From Populus alba (lineage: Eukaryota; Streptophyta; Magnoliopsida; Malpighiales; Salicaceae): a DNA stretch of 64,000 bases. A program made the position numbers and the translations under genes. The DNA lies in contig NC_133284.1 in assembly GCF_005239225.2 (NCBI RefSeq), positions 30,552,339 through 30,616,338 of the forward strand, read 5' to 3'. Every line of letters begins with the position of its first letter. The first letter of the stretch is position 1. Under the pieces are notes generated by a model, which saw only the letters and a program-made list of their open reading frames with translations, had not been told where the DNA came from and did no database searches. Positions 22,095 to 33,182 of this stretch are shown here, one piece after another.

Positions 22095-22500
22095 TTTATT
22101 CTCTTTTCAAATTTTGAATTAAAGAATTCAGAATGAATCAAATCTTCCCAAGTAGGATTCGAACCTACGACCAGTCTGTTAATAGCCGACCGCTCTACCA
22201 CTGAGCTATTGAGGAACAACGGGAGATTAGATCTCATAGAGTTCAATTCCTGTTTTCAAACCCTGACAAGTATGAGCTCAAAGTTTCCTTCGTGACTCCC
22301 AGAACTTCTTCGTAGTGTCTTCGTTCCATGCCTCATTTCATAGGGAACCTCAAAGTGGCTCTATTTCATTATATTCCATCCATATCTCAATTCCATTTAT
22401 TTAATATCCCTTTTCTTTGGTATCATTGACATAAGAGATGTTGTTTCTAGTCTATCTGTTTCTATTTCTATATATATGGAAAGTTTCAAAATCATCACAA
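22095..22500 (-). other. nuclear insert of plastid DNA (trnN region)
   Basis: The plastid trnN-GUU gene and its flank toward ycf1 are recognisable: gagttcaattcctgttttc, ggaacctcaaagtggctc, then ttctttggtatcattgac. The copy has scattered substitutions, so it is an old transfer. Limits are approximate, judged from where I recognise plastid wording. Confidence 0.75.
22144..22215 (-). pseudogene. plastid-derived tRNA-Asn pseudogene
   Basis: 72 bases on the minus strand match plastid trnN-GUU in length and arms (D-arm agctcagtggtagagc, T-arm gtaggttcgaatcctac). The anticodon position reads ATT instead of GTT, and the anticodon stem has a G-A mismatch, so it is unlikely to be a working gene. Confidence 0.8.
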
Positions 22501-23116
22501 TAGAGATGTGGTTAGGCTCTAGTGATTTTTTATGCTTTTTTATGTTTAAATTGTTTTCAATTTTATCCCTAAACATTTTGTTTCATTTGGTTTTTTTATC
22601 CAATTTGATCCTCATTTTTTTGATTGCTTATTTTTTTATACTTTACCTTTTTCAACTTCATCTCTCATCATTTAATTTCCTTTAGTTTTTTTTATCCAAT
22701 TTTGATCCTCATTCTTTTTATTGATATTTTCTTAATTTATTTTAAAAAAAATTAATTTCTAATTATTTTCTTTCATTTAGTTTTTACATTAAATTTGATT
22801 TTTATTTTATTTATTACTATTTTTTTGTTTTTAATTTTTTTATAATTAAAAATTTTACTTCATAATTTTTTCATGCATTCTACAAGTAAACAAGGGTATT
22901 CTACAAGTAAACAAGGGTACAACGTTAGTAGCAATTTTTTTAAAGAAAAAAAAATTATTGAGGGATGAAGCCGGTACAGCAGCATCTATGGTCAATAACG
23001 GTTGGTCCGTTGGTCAACCAAGATTACAGTGCAATAAACAAGATTACAAGACCGAATACGTTTCCGTAACATAACGGTTGGTCCATTGGTCAACCAAATC
23101 CATCCCATCGGACCAG
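22501..23116. other. T-rich repeat-like spacer and upstream region of the GIY-YIG gene
   Basis: 22510-22870 is T-rich with recurring phrases such as ttttatccaatttgatcctcattt, similar in style to 60640-61010, suggesting a dispersed repeat. An imperfect duplication of the ggtacaacg-like text is at 22880-22920, and aacggttggtccrttggtcaaccaa occurs twice, at about 22997 and 23074. Confidence 0.45.
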
Positions 23117-24165
23117 ATGACGAGGTTGCTGTCTAAGACGTTCCGGTCTGTAAAACTTAAAGCATCCTCATCTAAACCACCACCACCACAACAACAACAA
23201 CAACAACAACCATCCTCATCCTCATCATTGCCCCGATCAAGAAAAACACGAGCAAAATCGAGATCAAATTCGAAATCGAGATCATGGTCTGTGTATCTTA
23301 TTCTCTCTACCAACCTCCCGATCAAGACTTACGTTGGTGTCTCCACCAATTTCTCTCGCCGGTGCGTTTATTTCTTTGATTCAATTCTTATTTTCTGAAA
23401 TTCAATGCAAATGCTTATCTGGGTCAATTTCAATTTGTCTCTTACAAATTAAAGGGGTGACGAATCATTTCACGACTTGAATAAGTAAATAAAATAGTTC
23501 TCTAATCATGTCTGCAATGGCAAGTTTGATAACATGCTAGTTAATTTGGTAATTGCCGATGCCTTTTAACCAGATGTATTGACTTTTGTATTGAGCACGG
23601 TCTCCGATTGCCTCACTTGTGAATTTCACAAATGGGTTGTGTTATTCTTGCTCAAGTATGTGCAATATAGAAATGAACGAATGCATACTTGTTGAACTTG
23701 GCGGTTTTTAATGCAGCTTGAAACAACATAATGGCGAGCTTAAAGGAGGTGCAAAAGCATCCCGTGCAGGAAGGCCGTGGATTTGTGCATGCATAATTCG
23801 CGGTTTTAATGACCGAAGTGAAGGTAATTTTCTTCTTTATACCACTTTCACAAATGCCAATGAGAGTTATTTTCATACTCCTGTTCTTGATTTTTCTCCT
23901 TGATATTTTGATTTGTGGCATGAATTTGTTTAATCTATTGATTTTTCTTCCTTTTATTTTCTATTTTGTAGCTTGCAAGTTTGAATCAAAATGGAAAAGC
24001 TTTTCAAGGAAATTGCCTCGAAAAAGGATAGACGATGACCAGATGAAGCAGAGCAGCAAGGACTCGCACCAACTCCTGCAACATAGGAAGACTGCCCTCA
24101 ATAGGGTTAAAGGTTCATTTGATCTTAATCACCTAGAAATTGACTGGAAATTGAATGCTTTCTGA
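23117..24165 (+). CDS. GIY-YIG domain nuclease-like protein (SLX1/UvrC N-terminal type)
   Basis: Three exons, 23117-23361, 23717-23823 and 23972-24165, all GT-AG and in phase, give 181 residues. A basic, Ser-rich N-terminus with a seven-Gln run (about residues 25-31) precedes a GIY-YIG domain: SVYLILS (58-64), TYVGVS (71-76), RRLKQHNGE (81-89) and the candidate metal-binding Glu in CKFESKW (E122). In this family the first Tyr, the Arg and the Glu are catalytic. The protein has only this domain, without the RING/PHD end of true SLX1, so it matches the short plant GIY-YIG proteins. Arg/Lys richness before the domain could be a nuclear or organelle targeting signal. Role in DNA repair or junction cleavage is inferred. 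The ATG at 23117 is the first in frame. Confidence 0.88.
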
Positions 24166-24245
24166 TTTTGATAATATGCAATCACGTTGGACACATTTTA
24201 AGTTATATTGTATTCTTTGTGATACACTATTGCATACCACTCCTA

Positions 24246-25812
24246 CTATGATTTGATCATTGTATACTTACACTTGACACAATTCAATATATTCTTTTCA
24301 TTGTATTCACAATATCTTCCTTCAATGTGACTCCAATTGCATCCATGTGAAATGATAGAAGGAAAGAGTGGTGAAATTATTGCAAAGAGAAGAAGTTTTG
24401 CACATTTATAGAAATTAGTGAGGTATTCATGAAATATAACCAGTTGCTCAAGAGTGGTAAGGTTTAGATGCTCCCTGGATATGCATTCCAGATAATTGTT
24501 TCCTACAGTATAAAGATAGTTTATGAATGTGAGAAACAATGGGTCATCTGGAAATGAAACCATCTCAACTGAATCGATTTGGTGGTGTTAAAGAGAAAAG
24601 GAGTCTGTGAAGTTCCCATTCTGATATTTGACAGCCACTTAAGCAGTATTTCAAAGTAACATAACCATTTATAGTCCAAATACTGACAAGGTTAACATTG
24701 AGACTTCACAGCATTTCCAATTCATGTGGTCTGCTAGTGTAACGCATTTGAGATTATCACCTTCCATAATCTGTATGAATGACTCCGGTTGCTAGCAATC
24801 TGAAAAATAAATCTGCGTTGTTCCCTCTTTTGAAGAGTCAGAGGGAACTTCCAAGCATAAGGATCCAGAAATCGGAGTATGTCAGTGTGCATGAAGTTAC
24901 TGGAAAGGTAATTAGCTAATGGCATGTCTCAGTTACTACCCTGTGCAGACAAGCTGTCTATATGAGTCCCATCTGCCTCAAAGTTGTCAGTTTGTTGCAT
25001 CCTTCTGTCTCCAGCAGCTAAGCTGCTCAAGTGCTTCCAATGACCATACAACTCCTTCACTGCCAGCCTGAAACTCCTAAACAATGTGAAGGAGGTAAGG
25101 GGGAGGGGAGATTAGTCATACGAGAATCATGCATCTGATTACACTTCTATGTGAAGTTTATGAAAAGACGGAGATGGGATAGTCTTATTCGAATCTCTTA
25201 ACTGTGGACAAGCAGAAATGTAAAGATCTTCGGACAAGTTTTCTAACAAAAGCTTATGGAGACAAGAAAAACTTATCACGAGCAGTCCAGACTTCTCAAT
25301 CCAACACGTTCCTGAACGGTAGAGTTTCTAGAGATTGGAAAGGCTTGAAAGGAGAACCAGGCCCATAAAACTTATTACCCACAGATAGAACTCTATCTGC
25401 GCCTCTATGATCAAGTGTCTGAGTGTGGATAATTGACGCAGTGAATGGAAACAATGTGCATTATCTACAACAACGGATATCCAGCCTTATTAGACTTGGG
25501 ATGGATTACCAGTACAAGATGGGAATTCTATAGCACCATATAACGCAAGTGTGAGCTTTTACAGATTTTTAAGAGTTTGCAACAATAAGATGATAAGATT
25601 TTCTTCCTTTTCTTTGGGTGTGCAGCAGAATCCATCAGTCCATTGCATATCTATCTTATTAATGCCATGATTAGTTTCCAAACTGGCTACTCTTGCATCT
25701 TCAGTGCGCGCCATAAAATATTTGAAGTTGTTGAATTGAAAGATGTCCATGAAGATGCACCTTTTCTCTTAACTCCCTTAGTCTGAGCCCATCTCCAACA
25801 ATAAAACTTGCC
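24246..25812 (-). pseudogene. CC-NBS-LRR (RGA type) resistance gene remnant, LRR part only
   Basis: Read on the minus strand, the segments follow the order of RGA-type resistance proteins: ASFIVGDGLRLRELREKVHL and GHLSIQQLQ (about 25700-25805), EDARVASLETN, IDMQWTDGF and KEEN (about 25560-25720), FPSCTGNPSQV-like text (about 25500-25540), CLHKLLLENLSED (about 25220-25265), ISEWELHRL (24601-24627), SVEMVSFPDDP (about 24537-24575) and NLTTLEQLVIF (about 24420-24460). These match the start of the LRR region and its inner repeats. Several frameshifts and stops separate them, and no NB-ARC or coiled-coil part is in the window. The piece is a dead 3' fragment. Confidence 0.75.
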
Positions 25813-26423
25813 TCCCCTTCGGAGACGAGTCAAATCCTCTGACAATAGGATTCGTGTTGTTTACCGGCTTTCAGCTGTTCTTCTCTTCATAATAATTTTT
25901 TACATGCCTTCTTTCTTTCTTTTTTATCATACTCTTACACGTTTTTTTCTGATAAAAAAAAAAATGCGTTTGCTTTCTAAAAGTAAACTCGCTTCTTTGT
26001 TTAAAGTTAACATTCGAGTTCAACTCCAAGCCTACTTACTACCAACCATGTGGGATTGGAAGCCAGTCTTGTACCAGTGTACTCCTTACCTTTTTTCCAA
26101 ACCTTTTTTCTCTCATGCCAGCCTTCAACCCCCTGACCTATAACATGATAATCAAATTCATATCTGAACGTAGATGGAATTGGGAAATTCATCAATTTTG
26201 AACATCAACATCTTTTCTCACTTCAGTGACTAACGAAATCGATTGCTCCCCCCCTCCCCTTCTGAAAAATATAAGCAAGACAAGAAAGAAGAGTACACTG
26301 AAACGAGACACATTGAAGAGCCTACCCCTGCACTAATTTCCTCAATTACAACTCTCAGAGGGTTCTGAAAATTTTCAGTCAATACAGTACAATCAATTAA
26401 TGGAGGAGTACAACACTCAATCC

Positions 26424-27512
26424 TCAATTGTAATGGGGAATACGAACCAAATAATCAGCAAGCCTTTGACTCTCCTTCCCTAGGAACGCCATTAATGCAG
26501 CCAGCTCCACATACGCCTTTTCAAAAGCTTTACACCGATCCAACGAGGGCAAGAACAGCTGAAAGCCGGTAAACAACACGAATCCTATTGTCAGAGGCCC
26601 TGTTACCAGCCGTGGCAATTGCCATCGGCCACCAAATCGCTTCTTTAAAGCAATCTCAGTTAATAGACACACTCCATGGAGGAGAAAGAAGCATGTGACC
26701 TCCCATGGGGACCTCTGATCACACTCCACATAGTAGAAAAGGATCAGCTCGTGCATGAGTCCTGACACAAGAAATGTCCCCATGAAGGCAGGAATTAGTG
26801 CCCACTTTCTGCCAACAACTCGTGAAGCAAGATTGCGTGTTGGTTTGTACACGGCAGGTCGTAAAATACTTGAAACAATGAGATTCCATCTTCTACCCCA
26901 GAAATCTTGTAATGAGGTTGAGAGGTATGGCTCATTAAATGGTGGCTCAAGCTCTAGCCCTATCAAAACTCGAGCCGCAACCGCGGCCACACCGAATAGT
27001 GTTTCAAGTTCAACATATAAAAGGAGAAAGTAGAGGAAGGAAACGATCTGTGGATGAATATATTCCCTATACCCTGGAACATTAGCCAATATAGCGAAAA
27101 GCAACACCTTGATTGCATACTTCATATGCTTTCTACCATCTTTAGGCTCTTTGTCCTGTAGATGGGAGTCACGGGACCTAGGAGATGGCTTTTGTTGGAT
27201 CCTGATGGGAAAACAAGCTACAAACACAAAACTTGCAAGAGAGATTGATGGATCTGAAGACAAAGGACCCTCACCAAAAGCGAACAGTAAGATCTTGAAA
27301 TTTGCAAGCCAAGCAATGAAAAAAGCTGTAAGGCCTGAAAGATAGATGGTGTGCAGGTGGAGAGGAAGATAGAGAAAGAGGCCAACGATTGGTAGCAAAC
27401 AAAGGAGTCTTGCAGTTCCTTTTGGAACTATCCGACCAACAGCATAGCAGTAGCAGGTGGAGGCAAGGACCGAGAACGAAACCTTTATAAAGTTAGCGAT
27501 CTCATTCGCCAT
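26424..27512 (-). CDS. wax synthase-like MBOAT acyltransferase (long-chain-alcohol O-fatty-acyltransferase)
   Basis: An intronless 362-codon frame starts at ATG 27510-27512. The protein is strongly hydrophobic with about eight predicted membrane spans (for example residues 10-27, 36-54, 58-78, 90-102, 133-145, 154-183). The conserved block NEPYLSTSLQDFWGRRWN (193-210) and the active-site His in SGLMHELILFYY (H254) are hallmarks of membrane-bound O-acyltransferases of the plant wax synthase family. These enzymes join acyl-CoA to a fatty alcohol at the endoplasmic reticulum to make wax esters; some paralogues make other esters, so the substrate is inferred. Length and lack of introns match the plant family. 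There are no close co-oriented neighbours. Confidence 0.93.
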   Translation of the reverse strand: MANEIANFIKVSFSVLASTCYCYAVGRIVPKGTARLLCLLPIVGLFLYLPLHLHTIYLSGLTAFFIAWLANFKILLFAFGEGPLSSDPSISLASFVFVACFPIRIQQKPSPRSRDSHLQDKEPKDGRKHMKYAIKVLLFAILANVPGYREYIHPQIVSFLYFLLLYVELETLFGVAAVAARVLIGLELEPPFNEPYLSTSLQDFWGRRWNLIVSSILRPAVYKPTRNLASRVVGRKWALIPAFMGTFLVSGLMHELILFYYVECDQRSPWEVTCFFLLHGVCLLTEIALKKRFGGRWQLPRLVTGPLTIGFVLFTGFQLFLPSLDRCKAFEKAYVELAALMAFLGKESQRLADYLVRIPHYN

Positions 27513-27560
27513 TTTGTCTCTGATGGCAAATGTTTCTGTAATTCATCATGATCTACTTTT

Positions 27561-27570
27561 CTATATATAT
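27561..27570 (-). promoter_or_regulatory. TATA box candidate for the wax synthase-like gene
   Basis: atatatatag on the minus strand, about 50 bp before the start codon, would give a very short 5' UTR of about 20 bases. Confidence 0.5.
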
Positions 27571-29174
27571 CCTTTTTTGAACAGGGGGACTGGTCAACAA
27601 TTGATTTGTAGTTCGTGTTACTGTTAGCTATTGCAACCAAATTGACCATCACACATGATTGAGGGACTTTTTTTTTTTTTTTTCCGGGGAGTTTTGGTTG
27701 GTGACTTCGACTGGGTTTCCGGCCAGCCAACTGTTTTTTTTATATATATAACTGTAAATATCAGGACAAGCTTACACGTTACTCGTTATAAAATTTCTAA
27801 AGTTAATAGTCTCATTCTCCATTTTGTGTCTGCTATATATTTTATTTGTTTCCGTTCTTCCCTTATCTACATATTTACACGTAAACTTCTTTTGTGATGG
27901 ATGCAAGGCCATTGACATATCGTATAATAAAATAACATGACTTGTTCAATAAAGTAATAGATTTTGAACAGCCAGGAAAATTCATGTGCTAAAATGCTGA
28001 ATTCCCATCCTCGAAACTCAGGATTTGACAGTTAAACACTCCTCGTAATTAATAATTTATTAAGTAGTAAAATTATCACAATTCATTAAATTTGTTTATA
28101 TTATCAATCATAGTGAATGACACTTTGAATCGTAGCTTTGAAATCCGGTCTGGTCTAGCAGATCGATCTGAGACCCGGCTGACTCAGGACTAAAATTAGG
28201 CCGATTTGATAAAAAAATAAGGGAAGGAAAAATCCAGTGACCCGATTGACTCGACAGGATGACCCGACAAGACCCGGTTAAAAACCTCGTTGCAACCCGT
28301 TGATTTTTATTTAATTTTTTACTAAAATGACATCATTTTAATTTTAAAAAAAAAAAGGAATTAACCTGGATGACCCGGTAACACGATCAAAACCCGGAAC
28401 CTGGATCGAGTCTGAAAAATATGCTTTGAATGCAAATATCTTCTCATCCAATAGAATAATTTTAATTATGAAATGAAATGATTTAAAATACAACAATCAC
28501 AATATTATGAAAACAAATTTAATAATTTGTGAAAGATCCATTGGTTATTTTTTAGTAAATAAGTCCTATCTTGAAAATATCTTAGAGATTAATTTATAAC
28601 TTTGCAACCATTTTAAGTTCAAGCTTTGTGGAATGGATTTATGCAAAACAATATTCCTTTTGCAAAGGTCATAATTATTTGTACAAGCAAGCATTAATTT
28701 TAGGTTTCAACCTTCTTCTTCTTTTCTTAAGGTACAAAGAGGATGCAATAATTAAAATTAATGAACGTGTTTAACAGTACTATACAGCTCAAACTGGATT
28801 TGATGAAGATAGCTGAAGCACATAATCCGAGAATTTTATGTGACAACCATGTGGATTAGGCACCTGATTGTACATATTGAAAAAAAACACAACCGTTTGG
28901 TGCTGATTTGGTATGATGTAATGTACTATAGTATAATCAATTATATGTAATTCAATAAAAAATATATATAATTGAATGGAATAAGATGATTATTTCATTA
29001 CTATATATAAATAGAAATTCAATTTATATAGACAATTGACAATGAATTAAGAGTACTATTAAAATAGGTTGAATAAATTTGAGTTAAACCAATATTTATA
29101 AATTTATTTAGTTTATGCAATTAATTAAGTAATATATGTTGTCATCAATATTCTATATAGGTTTGATATAAGTA
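27571..29174. other. spacer with a GACCCGG-rich dispersed repeat
   Basis: 28135-28425 carries many gacccgg/cccggtt words (gacccggctgactc, gacccgattgactc, gacccgacaagacccgg) and near-matching edges (agctttgaaatccgg and aaaatatgctttgaa). It looks like a small non-coding transposon, but the ends are not clean. The remainder is AT-rich with no gene seen. Confidence 0.45.
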
Positions 29175-30190
29175 ATGGATGATCGTTCATGAATGTATCA
29201 AAATTCACCTCAAGGGTTGCGTATGATGGATTGTTGTAGTAGGGTTCAAGGTTTTATTAATTATGTTTTATCTAATCTGAGAAATATTAGTGGAGACGGT
29301 GCTAGATGTTCATGTAAGAGATGCTAAATAAAAAATTTATCGACTTAAATGTTGTAATAATGCATCTTCTATAAAAAGAGTTTATAGAGAGATACATGTG
29401 TTAGTTTGTACACAAAGAACTATATGTTCCTCACGAGACTATGGTAGAAATGATGGTTATGCTAATTTTTAATTCTAGCAACATGCATAGAGTTATAGAT
29501 GATAATAGTAGTCCTTATAGGAAGATAGTTATTGATGCGATAAGAGTGAATCAGGTTATCCCAATCAATGTTCAATCGTAGATGAAGAACCTAATGCAGA
29601 TGTGGTCATATTTTTTAATATTTTGAAAGACTCTGAATAACCATTATGGGATGGATGCATAAATCACAGTAAATTATCGGTTGTTACACATGTGTTCACC
29701 ATCAAGTCAGATTATGGGTTGAGTGAAGTCGATTACAATAAAATTGTTGAATAAGCGAGAAGTATTTTACTTGAAGGGAATAGGCTAAAAGAGAACTTAA
29801 ATGCTGATAAATCCATAATGAAACCACTCGACATAGAATACTAGAAAATTAACAAGTGTCCAAACTTCTGCATGTTGTACTATCCTAAAAATATAAAGTT
29901 GATCGAGTGCAAAACATGTGGGTATGCTTGTTATAAACCTAAAACTAACAGAGAAAGGACTCTTATCTCACATAGAAAATTTAGATACTTTCTAATCACG
30001 CATAAACTATAAAGGTTATTCATGTCACCAAAGACTATTGAACACATGACATGACATCATTCATATGATGCAATGAATGAAGTGATGGTCCACCCTTTTG
30101 ATAATGAAGCCTAGAAACATTTTAATAGGGTGTATCCTCATTTTTCAATGAAATAAAGGAACGTGCGTCTTGGGTCCAAGAGTGCCTTAC
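29175..30190 (+). pseudogene. CACTA (En/Spm) transposase TNP2-type remnant
   Basis: Translated in pieces, the stretch follows plant TNP2 transposases: a start like MDDRS-stop-MYQNSPQGLR (29175), VQGFINYVLSNLRNISG (about 29250), CSCKRC, then LCPNFCMLYYPKN-like text (about 29855-29890), IECKTCGYACYKPKTNRE (about 29900-29955), RKFRYFLITHKL, MSPKTIEHMT, and FNRVYPHFSMK-stop-RNVRLGSK (about 30120-30180). Many stops and small shifts are present. After RNVRLGSK similarity ends. I could not find CACTA termini. Confidence 0.8.
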
Positions 30191-32860
30191 ACAATCCTCA
30201 AGGATTCGACTTGCTTTCTCACCCTGTTTTCTTAATGGAAAATTTTCCTTGCCAGCCATACGACACGCCTAAATTTGTTGATAAATTGCTTAACCTTAAC
30301 AATGGAACCTTTTCTAAGAAATTTTGGACCAATCTTTGGCTTACAATTTAATGTTTCCCTTTATATTGATAGGTGCAAAGGTCGATCATATTGTTAAACA
30401 ACTAACCAAACGCATATGTCTTTAAGATTAATAGTCATTGCCACCATTTAACGGGCTCGTTTTTATCATTTGGTGATGATTAGCCAAAATTCTCACAGCT
30501 TTTATATTTATAATGTTGGGGATGAAGCTATTATAGGTTGTCACTGTTTATAAGAGGGAATTCAACTTCGAATTTGGATGAGGGTCATGGTCTTATTAGA
30601 ATGCCTGATGAACAAATGGCTTAGTCAAGCTCTTTCAAAATGTAAAGCCAATGCTCGCAAATGATGGAGGTCCAAACTACACATTGTGTTGACTTGGCAA
30701 AAAAGACAATGACTCAAGGCAATATGATGATCCATTGTTAGATGATGTTGGTGGTTTGGTTGTTGGTGATATTGGGAGTTTCTACATTGAGCGTGACATT
30801 GTTGTTGAAAGTTGTTTTGGTTCTTTATAGAGGATATCAAAGTTGCATCCAAAGTTATGGCTCTTCAATATCTTTTTTTGTTTCTTTATTGCAAAAATGG
30901 CTATCAATACAACATTATGTTTGCAAACAATGACCACCAAACATAAAGAAAACACCAAAGGGTTGCAATGAAAGCTTATTATGATCACCTAATAAACAAG
31001 AAGGAAGGGTTCGAAAACACCATCATCAGGGGTGGTTGGTTGTACCAATAGTTTCTAGTTGATGTGTTTGTTAATGTTTTATCGGTTAGTCAAAGCAACT
31101 ACCATTTTAATTTCTCATTGCCTTTAATATGCATTTCAATTACTTTCTAAAATGCGGCTCAAAGATAGCATGCTCTTATATTCAATCCCTTCTTTATTTT
31201 TTTATTTTTTTTTTGCCTTTTATATCACAATAAAAAAAAATTGTTTCCTTCAATCTTGCTTATGCATCATTATTTTCTAAGAAAATTCTAACAAAAAAAT
31301 GTTGGATCGCTAGCTTTCTAAGCTTCAATGCAGAACGTGTGTAAATGCGATGATCATTGTTCATACCAACACCCATCATTTTGTTAAAGTACTTCATCAC
31401 AATGTTAGCAAATACATTGATTCTCTTAAAAATGACAAGCCGCTTTTGAATCTCAACATTGTTTGTCCGTGTTTAGCAAACTTCTATATTCAAAATTTCA
31501 CAAATCTAATCACTAATTGCCATTAGCCAAATGGTTCATACTGATTAAGAATCGATTCGCAGCAATGTATGGACCATCTATCTAGTACATCCTATTGTGC
31601 ATTAAAGACATAGAGAGAACACACACACACAGAATCTTGGTTATCGTTACTCATATTAAGTGATGCTAATCAATTCGTGATGTGAGGAGGAGATATTGTT
31701 GAAGAATCTGTTTAAAAATGAAAACAAATAAAGAGTTGGTTTAAATGTGTGAAAATACTATTTTTAAAATGTTTATAAAATAGAATTCATTATATCTGTT
31801 AAATGAAACTGAAAAGCTACTAACATATTAAGTTTCAAGTGTTATTTTTTTTTAATATTATAAATATTCATATAATAACACTAAAAAGCTTATTAGGATT
31901 GCCCATCCACCATTACTTTCACTTAATTTTTTAGAAACCCATACTCACTTCAATTTCAAAGAAAGTGTTTCTTTTCAATATGAGATACAATTTTTTTTTT
32001 TTTTTTTTATAAACTACATCAACGATGACATGTGGAAGGAAGGAAACGATCAGCATGGTGCCTCCTTGCACAGGCCGCTATCCGGCAGGAGAGCGAATCA
32101 GATCAAGATTGTGATTTATGAATGCACTAACTTCTATATTAAGAATGATAGTGATATTTCACTATAAAGATGTTAAATGCAATGAAAGGGTGCATCAGTA
32201 GTCCCGTCTCATACAAGAGGAGTTGCCCGTTGCAACTTACCTTTCATCTCTTGTTTGTAGCTTTGGTCCCCTTTAGAAAAAGGTTTTTTGCGGTGGAAGG
32301 TGATGGGTTTACCTTAAGGGCCTTCTGCGGCATACGTGCTGCAGAAGGTTTGATTTGTTGTTTTATTATTTTATTATTTGATTCTTGACTTGGATCATAA
32401 ATCAACAAAAGTGTAGCTGTCGTGTAGCAAATGACACGAGTCTACTTCCCTTGCGTATTGGATGATAATACGGTTCTCCTCACAAATCCACTGAGATTTT
32501 GAAGATCCGGACAAATCATCTTTTGACCAAAAAACACATAAAAGAAAAGGTCGTCTTACTCCTTCCTCCCATTCATTTAATCAACTATTTAGTAGATACA
32601 ATAATAAAAATTAAAAATTAAAAAAATTATTTTTTATTTAAGTTTTATAGTTATTAATATGATGATTACTAAAAATTTATATAATTTTTAATTTTAAAAT
32701 TTGTAAAATTAATTAAAATTCAACATAAATTATCTAAATATCCACATTAATAAAAAAAAATAAAATAAAAAAATTTAACAGCCCCTGCCGTATCGTAATA
32801 ACGTCAATGCCGTAATACAACGGCATTATATTTAAAATAATAAAATATTTTTTAAAAAAC

Positions 32861-32865
<5 letters not shown>
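30191..32865. other. spacer, mostly unrecognised
   Basis: 30191-31100 may be the rest of the decayed CACTA element or another transposon, but I recognise no domain. An (AC)n run is at about 31619-31631 and a poly-T run at about 31992-32010. 32170-32390 is open in one frame but low in information and not convincing. 32780-32830 holds an inverted repeat, aatgccgtaat...acggcatt. Confidence 0.4.

Positions 32866-32892
<27 letters not shown>
32866..32892 (+). repeat. (CT)n microsatellite upstream of the kinase
   Basis: About 13 CT units, 290 bp before the kinase start. CT runs are common in plant core promoters and leaders, so it may lie in the promoter or 5' UTR. Confidence 0.8.
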
Positions 32893-33182
32893 GCTCGCTT
32901 AATTTATCAAAATAGTCTAGGGATTCCAAGTCAGTGGGGTCCTTTGTCCAAGACCCAAGAAGACTTTCTCAGATACTCCATCAATCCCGTTCCCATCATC
33001 TACCACCAAACTACCCTTTGTAAGAACATCCCTCCTCTTCGTGCAGGAAAGCCATTGATTTGTCTTGTATTCTTGAATTCGTTTATATCTCTATTCAATA
33101 AGTAAATAAAGAGCATCAAGGATTCATCTTTCACCATAATTTCCCACAAAAAAAAAAGAAAAGAAATAAAACATTTTTCTTG

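Noticed and set aside
22144..22215. Working nuclear tRNA-Asn gene
   Set aside because: Plastid type with changed anticodon and damaged anticodon stem, embedded in plastid-derived flank.
26755..27345. Plus-strand frames opposite the wax synthase-like gene
   Set aside because: Shadow frames of a clearly conserved minus-strand gene.
32170..32388. Small open frame reading MLNAMKGCISSPVSYKRSC
   Set aside because: No domain, splice signals or family resemblance; short and probably chance.
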